A stretch of 64,000 bases of DNA, from NCBI GenBank assembly GCA_910587455.1, contig CAJULK010000001.1, forward strand, positions 1-64,000. The letters are read 5' to 3'. This document shows, one piece after another, positions 7,798-17,800 of the stretch. Below the pieces are notes generated by a model. The model was not told the origin of the DNA. It saw nothing but the letters and a program-made list of their open reading frames with translations, and made no database searches. Within the stretch, counting starts at the first letter, position 1; each line of letters begins with the position of its first letter. The stretch is from an uncultured Christensenellaceae bacterium. GTDB taxonomy: Bacteria > Bacillota > Clostridia > Christensenellales > Pumilibacteraceae. A program made the position numbers and the translations under genes.

Positions 7798-9750
7798 TCA
7801 TTTCCCTACCAGCATAAGCGCTTCGTAAGGCGCTATATCCACCCTGCCCGAAAGCGTCCTGTCTGTAATAAGCTCGATATATTCGCCGTCTAATTCTATG
7901 TACCCCGATCTGTTTTCGACTTCACACGCGATAATGCCGTTTCGCTTGCCGCCTTTCGCCGTGCGTTCGGTAAGCACAATGTTGTCGCTCGCTTCGGCGA
8001 TCGGCTTTTTGCCCGCGAGCAGCAATAAATCGCGTTCTTCTATCACGCTGCCTACAAGAATCACTTTGCCTTTGCCTGTTTTGCGTTCGGTTATTACGGA
8101 TAACGGCGCGAATTCGCAATCGGTATATGTCGCAATCGATGTTGTTCCGTCTTTTACTTCGTACGCGTCGTAACAGGCGGATATCGCGCACTCTTTGCCG
8201 TCTGTGTACCGCGCTTTGAATTCTTTATTGTCGAGCGGCTTTTGATATTTTGTGTATACGCCGGCAAACTCTTCCAAAAACCCGTACGGCGATCGGGTGT
8301 ACTTATTAACGTTGCCGTCCATAATGTCGGTCAACGGTCCGACTATCCAAGTCCCGCCGTTTCGCACGAACTCGATCATACGCGTTTTCAAGTCGTTTTC
8401 GTCGACTGCTGCCAAAAACGGCGAAATCACCGTATCATACCCGTCAAGACCGTGCCGAGTGTCTATAACGTCGACATTGTAATGCCGAAACGCCGAATAA
8501 TACTTTTCGATAAGCGTTTTGCGGTAATCGAAATCCTTTAACATAGGCGCGCTGCCGAAGCAGTTTGCCGCCGTCACGGAATAGGATAACGCTATCTTGC
8601 TTTCTATGCAAGTATTCTTTATAAAATCGCCGCACTTATTTATATCGGCAATCGCTTTTGCAACTTCGTCCGAAACTCTGTACGCTCTGCCGGCTGCCGA
8701 AAACAACGCGCCGTGCGCCAATTCGTGACCGCTCCTGTGCGCGCGGAACTGCCAATACATATTCATTTCCGCGCCCTTGGCAACGGGCAGCACCGTGTTC
8801 ATATAGCAGTTGCCTATCGGTCGGCTTCCGCACTCGGCAAACTCGCTACCGTTCCACCCTACCTGAGTTTCGGTAACCCAAAACGGTTTATCCTTGACGC
8901 AGCGCAAAAAATCGTACGAAAACGCCGTTTTAGGCAAGTCCTCCGCGCGGTCGTAGTGATTGAACATAACGACGTCGAGCTTTTCGTTTACGTCGTAATA
9001 ACTCAGGTTATTATTGCACATCATGTCCGTGCCGACGTTTTTACACCCGTATTTATGAAGAATGTCCGCCTGCTCGTCCGCAAACGTCTTTATCTGACAG
9101 CACTGAAAATCCCACCACGCCTTGCGAAGCGACGGATGCCGCCACTGCTTCGGATAGGGCGGAAGAACGGCGTCGAAAGAATCGTAAGAAAGCGACCACC
9201 GCGCCATGCCCCAAGCGTCGTTCAGTTTATCTATGCTCCCGAACATTTCTTTCAGGTATTCGCGGAACGCCGCCTCGCAAAGCGGACAGTAACAGCCGTG
9301 ATCGTAAGGGAAAAGCTCGTTATCGATCTGCCAACCGATAACGCCGTCGTGCTTCGACAACGATCTTGCAAGCTCAGTTACGATCATGCGGTTCTTTTCG
9401 CGCGCGACGGGCGAAGTTTTGCACACGTGACAGCGCGACGAAACGTCCGCGCGTTTGCCGTCGCTGCCTACTGCGCGCATTTCGGTATACTTATCCAAAA
9501 GCCGACGCGGCGGCGTGCACGTGGGCGTGCACATGACGGTGTAAATGCCGTCGGCGTAAAGTTTATCCACTACAGACACGAGCCAATCGAGATCGAATGT
9601 GCCCTCGCTCGGTTCCATTCTGTCCCAGGCGAATTCGCCGATGCGCAAAACGTTCACGCCAAGGCTCTTGCACCTGTCTATATCTTTATCGACCTCGCGC
9701 ATATCCCACAGCTCGGGATAGTACGCCGCACCGATATAAATCTTATCCAT
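7798..9750 (-). CDS. GH42 beta-galactosidase
   Basis: A 650-residue cytoplasmic enzyme (no signal peptide) releasing terminal beta-galactose from oligosaccharides. Residues 1-390 form the GH42 barrel with acid/base Glu145 in IGWQIDNELF and nucleophile Glu294 in WVTETQVGWN. The Cys residues in CHVC and CYCPLC match the zinc cluster of GH42 enzymes. The trimerisation domain and a small C-terminal beta domain follow. I chose ATG 9750 (MDKIYIGAAYYPE) over an upstream frame start because it fits the family; it overlaps the GH3 stop by 8 bp, so translation is probably coupled. Last gene of the SGNH-GH2-GH3-GH42 operon. Confidence 0.93.
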   Translation of the reverse strand: MDKIYIGAAYYPELWDMREVDKDIDRCKSLGVNVLRIGEFAWDRMEPSEGTFDLDWLVSVVDKLYADGIYTVMCTPTCTPPRRLLDKYTEMRAVGSDGKRADVSSRCHVCKTSPVAREKNRMIVTELARSLSKHDGVIGWQIDNELFPYDHGCYCPLCEAAFREYLKEMFGSIDKLNDAWGMARWSLSYDSFDAVLPPYPKQWRHPSLRKAWWDFQCCQIKTFADEQADILHKYGCKNVGTDMMCNNNLSYYDVNEKLDVVMFNHYDRAEDLPKTAFSYDFLRCVKDKPFWVTETQVGWNGSEFAECGSRPIGNCYMNTVLPVAKGAEMNMYWQFRAHRSGHELAHGALFSAAGRAYRVSDEVAKAIADINKCGDFIKNTCIESKIALSYSVTAANCFGSAPMLKDFDYRKTLIEKYYSAFRHYNVDVIDTRHGLDGYDTVISPFLAAVDENDLKTRMIEFVRNGGTWIVGPLTDIMDGNVNKYTRSPYGFLEEFAGVYTKYQKPLDNKEFKARYTDGKECAISACYDAYEVKDGTTSIATYTDCEFAPLSVITERKTGKGKVILVGSVIEERDLLLLAGKKPIAEASDNIVLTERTAKGGKRNGIIACEVENRSGYIELDGEYIELITDRTLSGRVDIAPYEALMLVGK

Positions 9751-11740
9751 GGATCGTGATCTTGCCGTCCGCAACGACGATTTTAGCGGCAAGCCGCGCG
9801 TCCGCGACAGACGCACCGATTATTATTTCATACACGCCGTCGTCGACCGTCCAACGATCCTTGGCGATCGACCAATACGCCAAAGCCGATTTGTCGAGAG
9901 TGAGCTTGATTTGCTCGGCGGCGCCGCCCTTGATCTCGACCTTTTTGAACGCCTTGAGTTCCTTGTTCGGACGGTACACGAGCGGCGCGACGGGTCTGAC
10001 GTACACCTGCGCCACTTCTTTGCCGCATATTTGCGACGAATTTTTTATCTTGAACGAAAGCTCGAGTTTATCGCCGTCGGACTTGAGTTTGAGCGCCGAA
10101 TACTCGAACACCGAATAACTCAAACCGTGTCCGAACGGGAATGCCACGGGCTGATCGTAAGTATCGAAATATCTGTACCCCACATCGAGTCCTTCCTGAT
10201 ACCGCGTCACGCCCGCGCAAAAATACGTGTTGGACGACGGAATATCCGAATAGTCGAGCGCAAACGTTTCGGTGAGCTTGCCGGACGGATTTATCTTGCC
10301 CGTAAGGATATCGGCGACGACCGCGTCGCCGTTCTCGCCGGGGAAACCGACGTACAGTATAGCCGCAACGAGATCTTTCCATGCCGACATATCGACAGCC
10401 GCGCCCGCAAAGATCACGACGACGGTATTTTTGTTCTGTTTTGCAGTTTCTATAATTATATGTTCCTGAACGTCGGGCAAGCGTATGGTCGCGCGGTCGC
10501 CCGCCTCACATTCGATACGCGCGCCCGTGCCGACGCATACGACGTTAACGTCGCAGAGCGCGGCGTTTACGAGCGAGAGCCGCTGCTCTTGCGCATTCGC
10601 GCCGCCCATAATGCCGTTAAAGTGGAACGCGCCCTGATACTCCACCTTGCCGCTCACGCGCTCGGCAAGCCGCGACGGAATATCGAAATCGAGCTTGCGA
10701 CGCTTTACGCCCGACGAACCGCCGCCGCGCATCAAATCGTCGCAATCGGGCTTGGCGTAGCAACCGCAGACCGCGACAGAACACTTACCGTCAAGGGGCA
10801 GAACCCCGTTGTTTTTGAGCAGAACCGCGCCTTCGGCAAGTATGTCCGCCGAAAGCTGCGCCCTTTGGCTTTCTGTTGTTTTTATCTTGCGAGTCTTTTT
10901 CATTTCCGCAATGCGGTAAACCAAATCGAGCACTCGCGCGGCGCAAGCGTCTATCTGCGCGTCCGTGATCTTTCCGTTGTTATAGTCCTCGACCAGCTTG
11001 TCGTAGCTCTTTTGACTGAACGGCATTTCGATATCGAGTCCCGCTATTGCCGAGGCGGCGCGGTCGCGCACCGCTTCCCAATCGGAGAATATAGCGCCGT
11101 CGAAACCGAACTCGTCGCGCAGGATATCGAACCCTTTTTTGTTCTCCGACGCGAAAACGCCGTTGATACGATTGTACGAGCACATGGCGGATACGGGCTT
11201 GGCGGTGCACGCTATCTCGAACGGCTTGAGATAGATCTCGCGCAGCGTTCTGTCGTCCACGTCGCTCGACTGATGAAATCTGTCCCATTCGAGATTATTT
11301 GCGTAAAAATGCTTTAAGCACGTGCCGACGCCGTTGTCCTGCACGCCTTTTATGTATTGCCTTCCGACTACGCCCGCAAGATACGGATCCTCGGAAACGT
11401 ATTCGAAATTTCTGCCGCATACGGGCGTACGCTTGATATTTACGCCGGGCGCGAGCAGGATGTCCACGTCGCGCTCGATACAGTCGTCGGCAAGCGCCGC
11501 GCCCATTCTGTACGCCAATTCCTCGTTCCAAGCATCGGCGAGCACCTGCACGGACGGATACGCGACCGCAGGCAGCGTGACCTGCTCGCCGTTTACTGCG
11601 CGTTCCGTGCGCAAGCCGACAGGTCCGTCCGACACCGATACCGACGGGATCTTTCCGTCGAAGTCTACCGTCGACCATGCGTCTCGACCGCAAATAAGCC
11701 GAAGTTTCTGAAGTGAAGTGAGATCTTTTACCGTTATCAT
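9743..11740 (-). CDS. GH3 beta-glycosidase
   Basis: A 665-residue GH3 enzyme without signal peptide, removing terminal beta-linked sugars (beta-glucosidase or beta-xylosidase type). The N-terminal barrel has GLRT, the substrate-binding KHFYANN, and nucleophile Asp220 in IFSDWEAV. The alpha/beta sandwich (AVLLKNNGVLPL onwards) and a fibronectin-III-like C-terminal domain (~540-655) follow, the usual GH3 order. Start ATG 11740 sits behind AGGAG. The downstream GH42 start overlaps its stop. Substrate cannot be read from the sequence; co-location with GH42 and GH2 suggests plant or host galactose-containing oligosaccharides. Confidence 0.92.
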   Translation of the reverse strand: MITVKDLTSLQKLRLICGRDAWSTVDFDGKIPSVSVSDGPVGLRTERAVNGEQVTLPAVAYPSVQVLADAWNEELAYRMGAALADDCIERDVDILLAPGVNIKRTPVCGRNFEYVSEDPYLAGVVGRQYIKGVQDNGVGTCLKHFYANNLEWDRFHQSSDVDDRTLREIYLKPFEIACTAKPVSAMCSYNRINGVFASENKKGFDILRDEFGFDGAIFSDWEAVRDRAASAIAGLDIEMPFSQKSYDKLVEDYNNGKITDAQIDACAARVLDLVYRIAEMKKTRKIKTTESQRAQLSADILAEGAVLLKNNGVLPLDGKCSVAVCGCYAKPDCDDLMRGGGSSGVKRRKLDFDIPSRLAERVSGKVEYQGAFHFNGIMGGANAQEQRLSLVNAALCDVNVVCVGTGARIECEAGDRATIRLPDVQEHIIIETAKQNKNTVVVIFAGAAVDMSAWKDLVAAILYVGFPGENGDAVVADILTGKINPSGKLTETFALDYSDIPSSNTYFCAGVTRYQEGLDVGYRYFDTYDQPVAFPFGHGLSYSVFEYSALKLKSDGDKLELSFKIKNSSQICGKEVAQVYVRPVAPLVYRPNKELKAFKKVEIKGGAAEQIKLTLDKSALAYWSIAKDRWTVDDGVYEIIIGASVADARLAAKIVVADGKITIHG

Positions 11741-11846
11741 ATTAACTCCTTTTTAAGCCTGCCGATGGTAAAAAAATCACGGAATATTCTGTAGATTGTT
11801 TCCCACATGACGCAGCTAATTGTATGTAAAGTAATGTATCGACCGC

Positions 11847-13367
11847 TCACAGCCCGCGGTCTTTCACGACCGCCTGTCTGACCGCGTCGATCGGTATCTT
11901 GGGCGAACGGTCGGCTTGAAGCAATCCGCCGTCACCGCGCCGCGCGTCGGCAAATTGCGAGTAGCGCCAACCGCAAACGCCGTCGCCGCGTTTAATGTCG
12001 CCCACCGCCGAGTCGAGCGATTTTTCCAACCGCAGCCGCGCGTCTTCGATGTCCGACGCGGTACCGCATGGCGCAATCACACATTCGACGTCGGCAAGTT
12101 TCGGCGAATCGGCATTGCCGTCGCATACTGTCGGGCGGCTGTCGAGCGAGCGCGTAAGCGCCGAAACCTCGTCCGCAAACGCGCGCTCCGCCGCGTTCGC
12201 GCCGTCGGCGACGGCATACGGCAGCCACGCTATGATGCACGGGTGCGAGCGGTTCAGTTCGATTATGCGCGTCCATTCCGAAACGTAGCGCCGTTTGGCG
12301 ACGGCGGTCAGTTCCGAGACCGACGGCATTTCGCACAATACGTTCAAGCCCAAAACGTCGCAGTAATACAGGAACCGTTCGTCCCCGATTTTTCCGTGCA
12401 TTAAAACGCAGTTGAAGCCCATCGATTTTATAAGCTCGACGTCGCGACAGATCGCCGCTTCGTCGGGCGGAGTGCTGCCCGTATTTTCCCAACACCCCGA
12501 ATAGAGTACCGTCCCGAGAAATTCGGGCTTGCCTCCGACGGCGATCATGCCGTCGCGCACCGATATGTCGCGAAACCCTACGTACGACAAAACGCTGTCC
12601 TCTATTTTTTTGTCAACCGCAAGAGCAAGCCGCAAATCGTAGAGCACCGGGTTTGCGCAGCTCCACCCGACGGCGCTTGGCATTTGCAAAACTATGCGCG
12701 CACAATTTCCTGCGGAAACAGCCTTTTTTACGACCCGCTCCCCGCCGCGCCGCAGCTCGGCGGCGATAACGAATTTGTGTGGGCAGTCGGTTACGACGTC
12801 GACAGCAAGCAAATCGCCGCGCGTTTGTGCCGAAATCGAACGAATACAGTATCTGCCGACCGTTTCAGTCCACACGCTTTTCCAAATACCCGAGTACGGC
12901 GCGTAACGCCCTGCGCCGCCCGGCTTCTGATCGCCTCGGACTTGACCGTCGCCCGTCGTGTCGTAAACGCGCAGCACTATCTTGTTAATGCCGTTGACCG
13001 CGACGTCTGTAACTTCCGCCGACCAGCGCGTAAACGCGCCGCTGTGCTTGGATACGTACCTACCGTTTACAAACAGTTCGGCGCTGTAATCAACGCCCTC
13101 GAAATGCAGGAAAATCCGCTTAGACCGATCGTTCTTGATAAGATTAACGTACCTGCCGTAGGTGACGTACTTTTCGGATTCGCGCTTGCCTATCCCGCTC
13201 GCCGCGCACTCGGGCGCGAACGGAACGGTTATCGAGGATTCGGATAAGAAAATGTTGTCGGGATCGCCGCCGTCGATAAAAAACCATTTGCCGTTCAAGC
13301 TCTTAAAACTGCCGCGAACAAACTGAGGACGCGGGTATCCGCTCTTATATGACTTGGGATGTAACAT
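11847..13367 (-). CDS. GH2-like protein lacking the catalytic acid/base
   Basis: 506 residues with the GH2 plan: sugar-binding jelly roll (~15-170; GRYAPYSGIWKSVW is the family signature), immunoglobulin-like domain (~175-270), then a shortened barrel. At the place where GH2 enzymes have NHPSIIAWLPFNE, it reads SHPCIIAWLPYAV: the Asn-Glu pair is Ala385-Val386. The barrel is also short and ends soon after GWRYSQFADARR. It has no signal peptide. It is therefore probably not a classical retaining hydrolase; it may bind sugar, assist a partner, or be decaying although the frame is intact. It starts 34 bp after the SGNH gene in the same operon, with no strong ribosome site. Confidence 0.8.
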   Translation of the reverse strand: MLHPKSYKSGYPRPQFVRGSFKSLNGKWFFIDGGDPDNIFLSESSITVPFAPECAASGIGKRESEKYVTYGRYVNLIKNDRSKRIFLHFEGVDYSAELFVNGRYVSKHSGAFTRWSAEVTDVAVNGINKIVLRVYDTTGDGQVRGDQKPGGAGRYAPYSGIWKSVWTETVGRYCIRSISAQTRGDLLAVDVVTDCPHKFVIAAELRRGGERVVKKAVSAGNCARIVLQMPSAVGWSCANPVLYDLRLALAVDKKIEDSVLSYVGFRDISVRDGMIAVGGKPEFLGTVLYSGCWENTGSTPPDEAAICRDVELIKSMGFNCVLMHGKIGDERFLYYCDVLGLNVLCEMPSVSELTAVAKRRYVSEWTRIIELNRSHPCIIAWLPYAVADGANAAERAFADEVSALTRSLDSRPTVCDGNADSPKLADVECVIAPCGTASDIEDARLRLEKSLDSAVGDIKRGDGVCGWRYSQFADARRGDGGLLQADRSPKIPIDAVRQAVVKDRGL

Positions 13368-13401
13368 ATGAGGATCTGCTGTACGTTAACTCCGTATCGG
13401 C

Positions 13402-14661
13402 TCAATATACTATTCCCGACTTGGCAAGCTCCGGCAGGTAGACATTCACATACGTTTCATCCTTGGGATGCAGCTTGTCGGGATTGAGGTTTTCTTGCAT
13501 TATTTTATCGGTCACTTCGACATAGGTAATCCAATCCGACATCGCACACCACTCTTTCATGAGCGCGTTGCAGCTGTCGATTGCTTCGTTGTCGGCAGAG
13601 GAATCCCAACGGTGCGCAACGGAGAACCAATATATTTGCGTGTCCTTTAAGTTGTCGCGGCTGTGCATAAACAAGAACATGCGCTGCAAGTTTTCCGCCG
13701 CCGCAGACCCGTCGTTTTTGAGATCGCCGATATTGTTGGTGCCGATATTCATGACGATATTCTTGGGGCTTGTTTGGGAGAGATAAACGTCGTAGAACTT
13801 GCCTTCCCAATTAAGCGTATTCGAACCGCTGACGCCGCCGTTTACGGCGCTCTTGCCGCCGAGATCGGTATAGAAATCCTGCCAAAAATCATAGCGCAGA
13901 TCGAAGAACGAATCGCCTATAAACAAAGTTGACTTGCCGCTTTCGCCTTTGGTTTTCCAATCGCTCAAAAGCGTGTCGGAAAGATACGTTACGTCATAGT
14001 CATTGAACGGAAGATTCGAACGTTCTATGTCCTCGCATGCCACCGTAAAAGTCGCAACGGTGCTGCCCGTTCGCACTTCCACCGTGTGATCGCCTACGGC
14101 GAGCGCGCTTACAGTCCGATTTTCTTCGTCCAACCGCAGTCTTTCGGCGTTGTAAACATACTCGATCTTCGCGCCGCCGTCCACGTCCGTCAAATCGAAC
14201 GGCGACGGCGCATAACCTATATACGCCCTTACATCGGGCAGAGCGACGACCGCGGATGCGGCAACGGTAGTCACCTTGAACGTCTTTTCATGGTTGGACG
14301 TTCTCGCCGTGACTGCCACCTCTGCGGCGGGTTTGAGCGCCGTTACGACGCCGTCCGTTATGGATATAGAATCGCCGTCAAACGTATAAGTCGGTATCTC
14401 CGCGTAAGTCGGAGATGTGAATCTCGGGTTTATCGCGCGGCTTTTGCCCACAGCCAAACCCGTTATGTCGTCTATGACCAAACGCCCGGCGCCTATTTCC
14501 ATTGTTTTGCCGCAGTTGTCGCACACTCCGTTATTATCTATATCGATATGCCCGACGCAATCGAGCGGCGGTTCGCCGCCGACGTTATCGCATGCGGCGA
14601 GCGGACAGGCCATCATCGCCGCCGCGGAAAGAACCGAGATCAGTTTAAGATATTTTTTCAT
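13402..14661 (-). CDS. Secreted SGNH/GDSL hydrolase lipoprotein
   Basis: 420 residues. Start MKKYLKLI (14661) gives a lipoprotein signal ending LAAC. A short Cys motif (DNNGVCDNCG) and an Ig-like domain (~60-215) precede the SGNH domain (~240-420). Catalytic blocks: block I FIGDSFFD with Ser251, block II Gly in GGVSGSN, block III Asn in MNIGTNN, and block V DKLHPKD with the Asp-His pair. Such enzymes deacetylate polysaccharides or act as esterases; here it likely removes acyl groups outside the cell before the GH3/GH42 enzymes act inside. First gene of the operon. Confidence 0.85.
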   Translation of the reverse strand: MKKYLKLISVLSAAAMMACPLAACDNVGGEPPLDCVGHIDIDNNGVCDNCGKTMEIGAGRLVIDDITGLAVGKSRAINPRFTSPTYAEIPTYTFDGDSISITDGVVTALKPAAEVAVTARTSNHEKTFKVTTVAASAVVALPDVRAYIGYAPSPFDLTDVDGGAKIEYVYNAERLRLDEENRTVSALAVGDHTVEVRTGSTVATFTVACEDIERSNLPFNDYDVTYLSDTLLSDWKTKGESGKSTLFIGDSFFDLRYDFWQDFYTDLGGKSAVNGGVSGSNTLNWEGKFYDVYLSQTSPKNIVMNIGTNNIGDLKNDGSAAAENLQRMFLFMHSRDNLKDTQIYWFSVAHRWDSSADNEAIDSCNALMKEWCAMSDWITYVEVTDKIMQENLNPDKLHPKDETYVNVYLPELAKSGIVY

Positions 14662-14719
14662 TATACTCCTATTGCGTGTTGACCGTAACCGACAAAACAG
14701 TCGGCGATCGATTGATTGT

Positions 14720-14749
14720 ATTTTACCACGCAGATACAAAAAAAATCAA
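14720..14749 (-). promoter_or_regulatory. Promoter of the SGNH-GH2-GH3-GH42 operon
   Basis: Minus strand TTGATT (14744-14749), 18-bp spacer, TAAAAT (14720-14725), about 60 bp before the SGNH start. Confidence 0.6.
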
Positions 14750-14783
14750 TAGTGCGGTAATATAAATTCCCCGTTATACCGCA

Positions 14784-14809
14784 ATTAGGGGGTCTTACGA
14801 CCCCCTAAT
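14784..14809 (-). terminator. 11-bp perfect hairpin after the 1,477-residue lipoprotein gene
   Basis: ATTAGGGGGTC (14784-14794) and GACCCCCTAAT (14799-14809) pair perfectly around TTAC. It lies 54 bp past the stop of the upstream minus-strand gene. There is no T run on either side, so termination strength is uncertain; it could also stabilise the mRNA 3' end. Confidence 0.5.
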
Positions 14810-14862
14810 GCCGTTGTACGATAGCCCTTAAGCTACTTTGGGGAGTAACCGATTATAAACGA

Positions 14863-17800
14863 CTACGCTTCGTCGCCCGCTTCGGACGCCGTAGGAACGG
14901 TTACGTCGTCGCCCGTCTTATGCTCGTAAGCGAACGCTCCGCCCTTGCCGTCGTAAATTTGGATTCCCATGGCTCCGCCCATAGCGGCATACTTATCGTC
15001 GATATCGAGATTGCCGTCAAGACCGTACAGCACTCTTTGAACCGACACTGTCCCAATAACCTCGCCGCCTTCTTCTTGAACAGTCTTGACATAATCGAGC
15101 ACTACGTAGAACGCTTTTCCGTCGCGTATGAGCGTGAGTTCGATACCGGCGTCGCTTTCAAACGCCGCTTTTTCGTCTTCATTCAAATTCCAATCCGTCC
15201 AGCCGGGGATAGATCCGTTGGCATACAACACCGTATCCATCGTAAACTGAATTTTTCCGTTTTCGCCGTTCGCCTGCCAACGAATCGCGACATACCGCCC
15301 GTCGGCAAACGTATAGATAAGTCCCTGCTCGCCTGCGACTTTGGACGATATAGTCATCGTGACGCTCTCTTTGACGGTATTTTCGGGTGCGTTGAATTCG
15401 ACCAGACCTTTACCCGTTACGGACAGTTTATTATCGGTCTCCGTCCAATCGCCGAATACGTTTACTTTGTCTTCGCCGAACGCTTGACGAAAATTGTATT
15501 TTTCAAACGCGTCATCTACGCCGCAAATTTCTATCTTACGCGTTTTGGGGGTACCGTTAGGCGTTTGAGTAAACATCATGCCCAATTTGGCAGTGTCGTT
15601 AATATACTTTTCATCAAACATGCGTCCGCCGATATATTTACCGTTCAAGAACACGTATATAACATTGCCTTTACGTACGACGGTAAGCGGCAAATCGCCG
15701 TTATTGTACGCCTCGGTATCCGCATCGTCCAAATGTGCCAACTGCTGCCAATCCCATCCTGAGACAATTCCGTTTGCGTCGCCTGCCCATTGCGCGTGAG
15801 CAAATTGAATATAATTTTTTTCTTTACGCGCTATCGCGTACTTGCCGTCGCTAAACCTGAACGCTATTCCTTGCGTACGGCTTTCGTTGTCTCCCGCATT
15901 GTTGTCGTTTAGATGCAACGTGACGGCAATATCGCCGTAGGTTGCCTTTGTAAGCGAATATTCGACCTCGTTGGTTATTGTAAGCTGCGCGCTTCCGTCG
16001 GCGGCAATAACGCTGGAAGTCGAACCCCAATTCAGTTGTAACTCAAACGTCTCTTCGGGGTCGAGGACGATCGCCGCCGAATTTGTTTGGTCTTTTTCTA
16101 CGGTTATCGTAACGGTTTTATAGCCCGCTGCCGTCACCGTCCAAGTGCCTACCGAAATATCGGTCTCCACTAACACGAGAGAGCCGTTTTCGCCCGCCGC
16201 AAGCTCGACCTCTCTCGTCGGCATGCCTGCCGCGGTGAGCGTAACCTTGTCTCCGGCTTTGAGCGTGTTTCCGATAACGCCGAATTTTTTGCCCGATATT
16301 GCCGCCTCGATATTGCCGCGGAAGTCCTCCTCGAATTCGGCTTCGACGGTAACGGTCTTGTCGTAGACGACAAACTTATACGTAGTACCGCTTATGTTTG
16401 CGAACACGTTTTCGCCGTTTACGATAAGACTCTTTAATTTATAGTCGGTTGCGGGGGATATGGTTACCGTAACGGTTTCGCCGAGCGAGTAGCTCGTCTT
16501 ATCGAACGAAATACCGCCGTGCGCCGTAGCTGCGTCCGCCGTCGTGTCGGTTACGGTTGCCGTAATGTCGGGCAGTGTTTCCGATACGGCGAATCCGTAC
16601 TTTTGTCCCGCTACGGCGTTGAACGTAAACAATCCGAATCCGACTTTATCGTCGGCATATCCGTCGGCAAGCTGTTCTCTGCCCATAAATACGCCGCCGA
16701 GGAATGTGTAGAGCATATTGCCCTTGCGCGCAAGTTTAAGCTCTATGCCGCTTTCCGAGTCGAACGCGTCGATTTGCTCTTGCGTAAGATTTCTGTATTC
16801 CACCCACACGTCATAGTATTCTGAGTTCTCTTCGACAAACACGGTGCGTAATCCGACCTGCGCGTCATTTCTGTCGTCAAACAAACCGGGTCTGAACTGC
16901 AAACGCGGCGTACCATCCATGTTTATGCTCAAAATAGCGGCTTTGCCGTCCTCGAACCGAATTATAACGCCCTGCAATTTTTCGCCGGTTGCCGATGTTT
17001 TGTTGCTTCCGATAACGGCGGATACGACAACGTCGTCGAACATATATTCGTTGGTTACCACGTTGAACGAAGACCCCTTGCCCAGCCATTCCACATAAGG
17101 ATCTGCGTCGTTGACGTGCGACATCCCGTGTCCGTCGGCGTCCCATTTTACTATCCCGAACAAATCATATTCGAGCGTGATCTCGGTAAGTTCGCCGTTC
17201 AAAGTAACGACGTCGCTTTCGAAGTATTTTCCGTCAACGTCCGATACCGTGTATTTGCCCTTTGCGATAGTGCCCGTGATCTTGCCGTCCGCGCCGACGG
17301 TAAACGGATCCGCTATGCCGCTCAATTTGATCTTCGTGCCTTGGGGTAACGCTGCGGGCGTGCCAAGCTTATTGCCCTTTACCGTCAGATCGAGTTCGAA
17401 TTCCTGTCTTTCGGCAAACGTCGCTTCGACGGTTATGACAGTGCGGTCGGCTTTTACCGTCAGCCTGCCGTTCGTAACATCCAAAGTTCTGTCCACGCCG
17501 TTTACGGTCAATCTATCGAGTTTTTGTCCCGATGCGGGCGTAACCGTAAACTCGATGTTCTCGCCGAAAGCATACTCCTGTTTATCGGAGGTAACTGTAT
17601 TGCCGTCTATACCGATAGTTTTTACATCTACGGAAGCCGTCATGTCGGGCGCGGTTTCGGTTATGCCCACCTTCCACGTCTTGAATCCGCTGCTGTCGGC
17701 GGAGTCGTCGGCTTTTTTGAGCCCTTCTACGATAAAGCCCGCTTCGCACTTGGCGGTCGCATACTTTGCGGCAAACGTGCGCTGACCTATAAGCCTGTCG

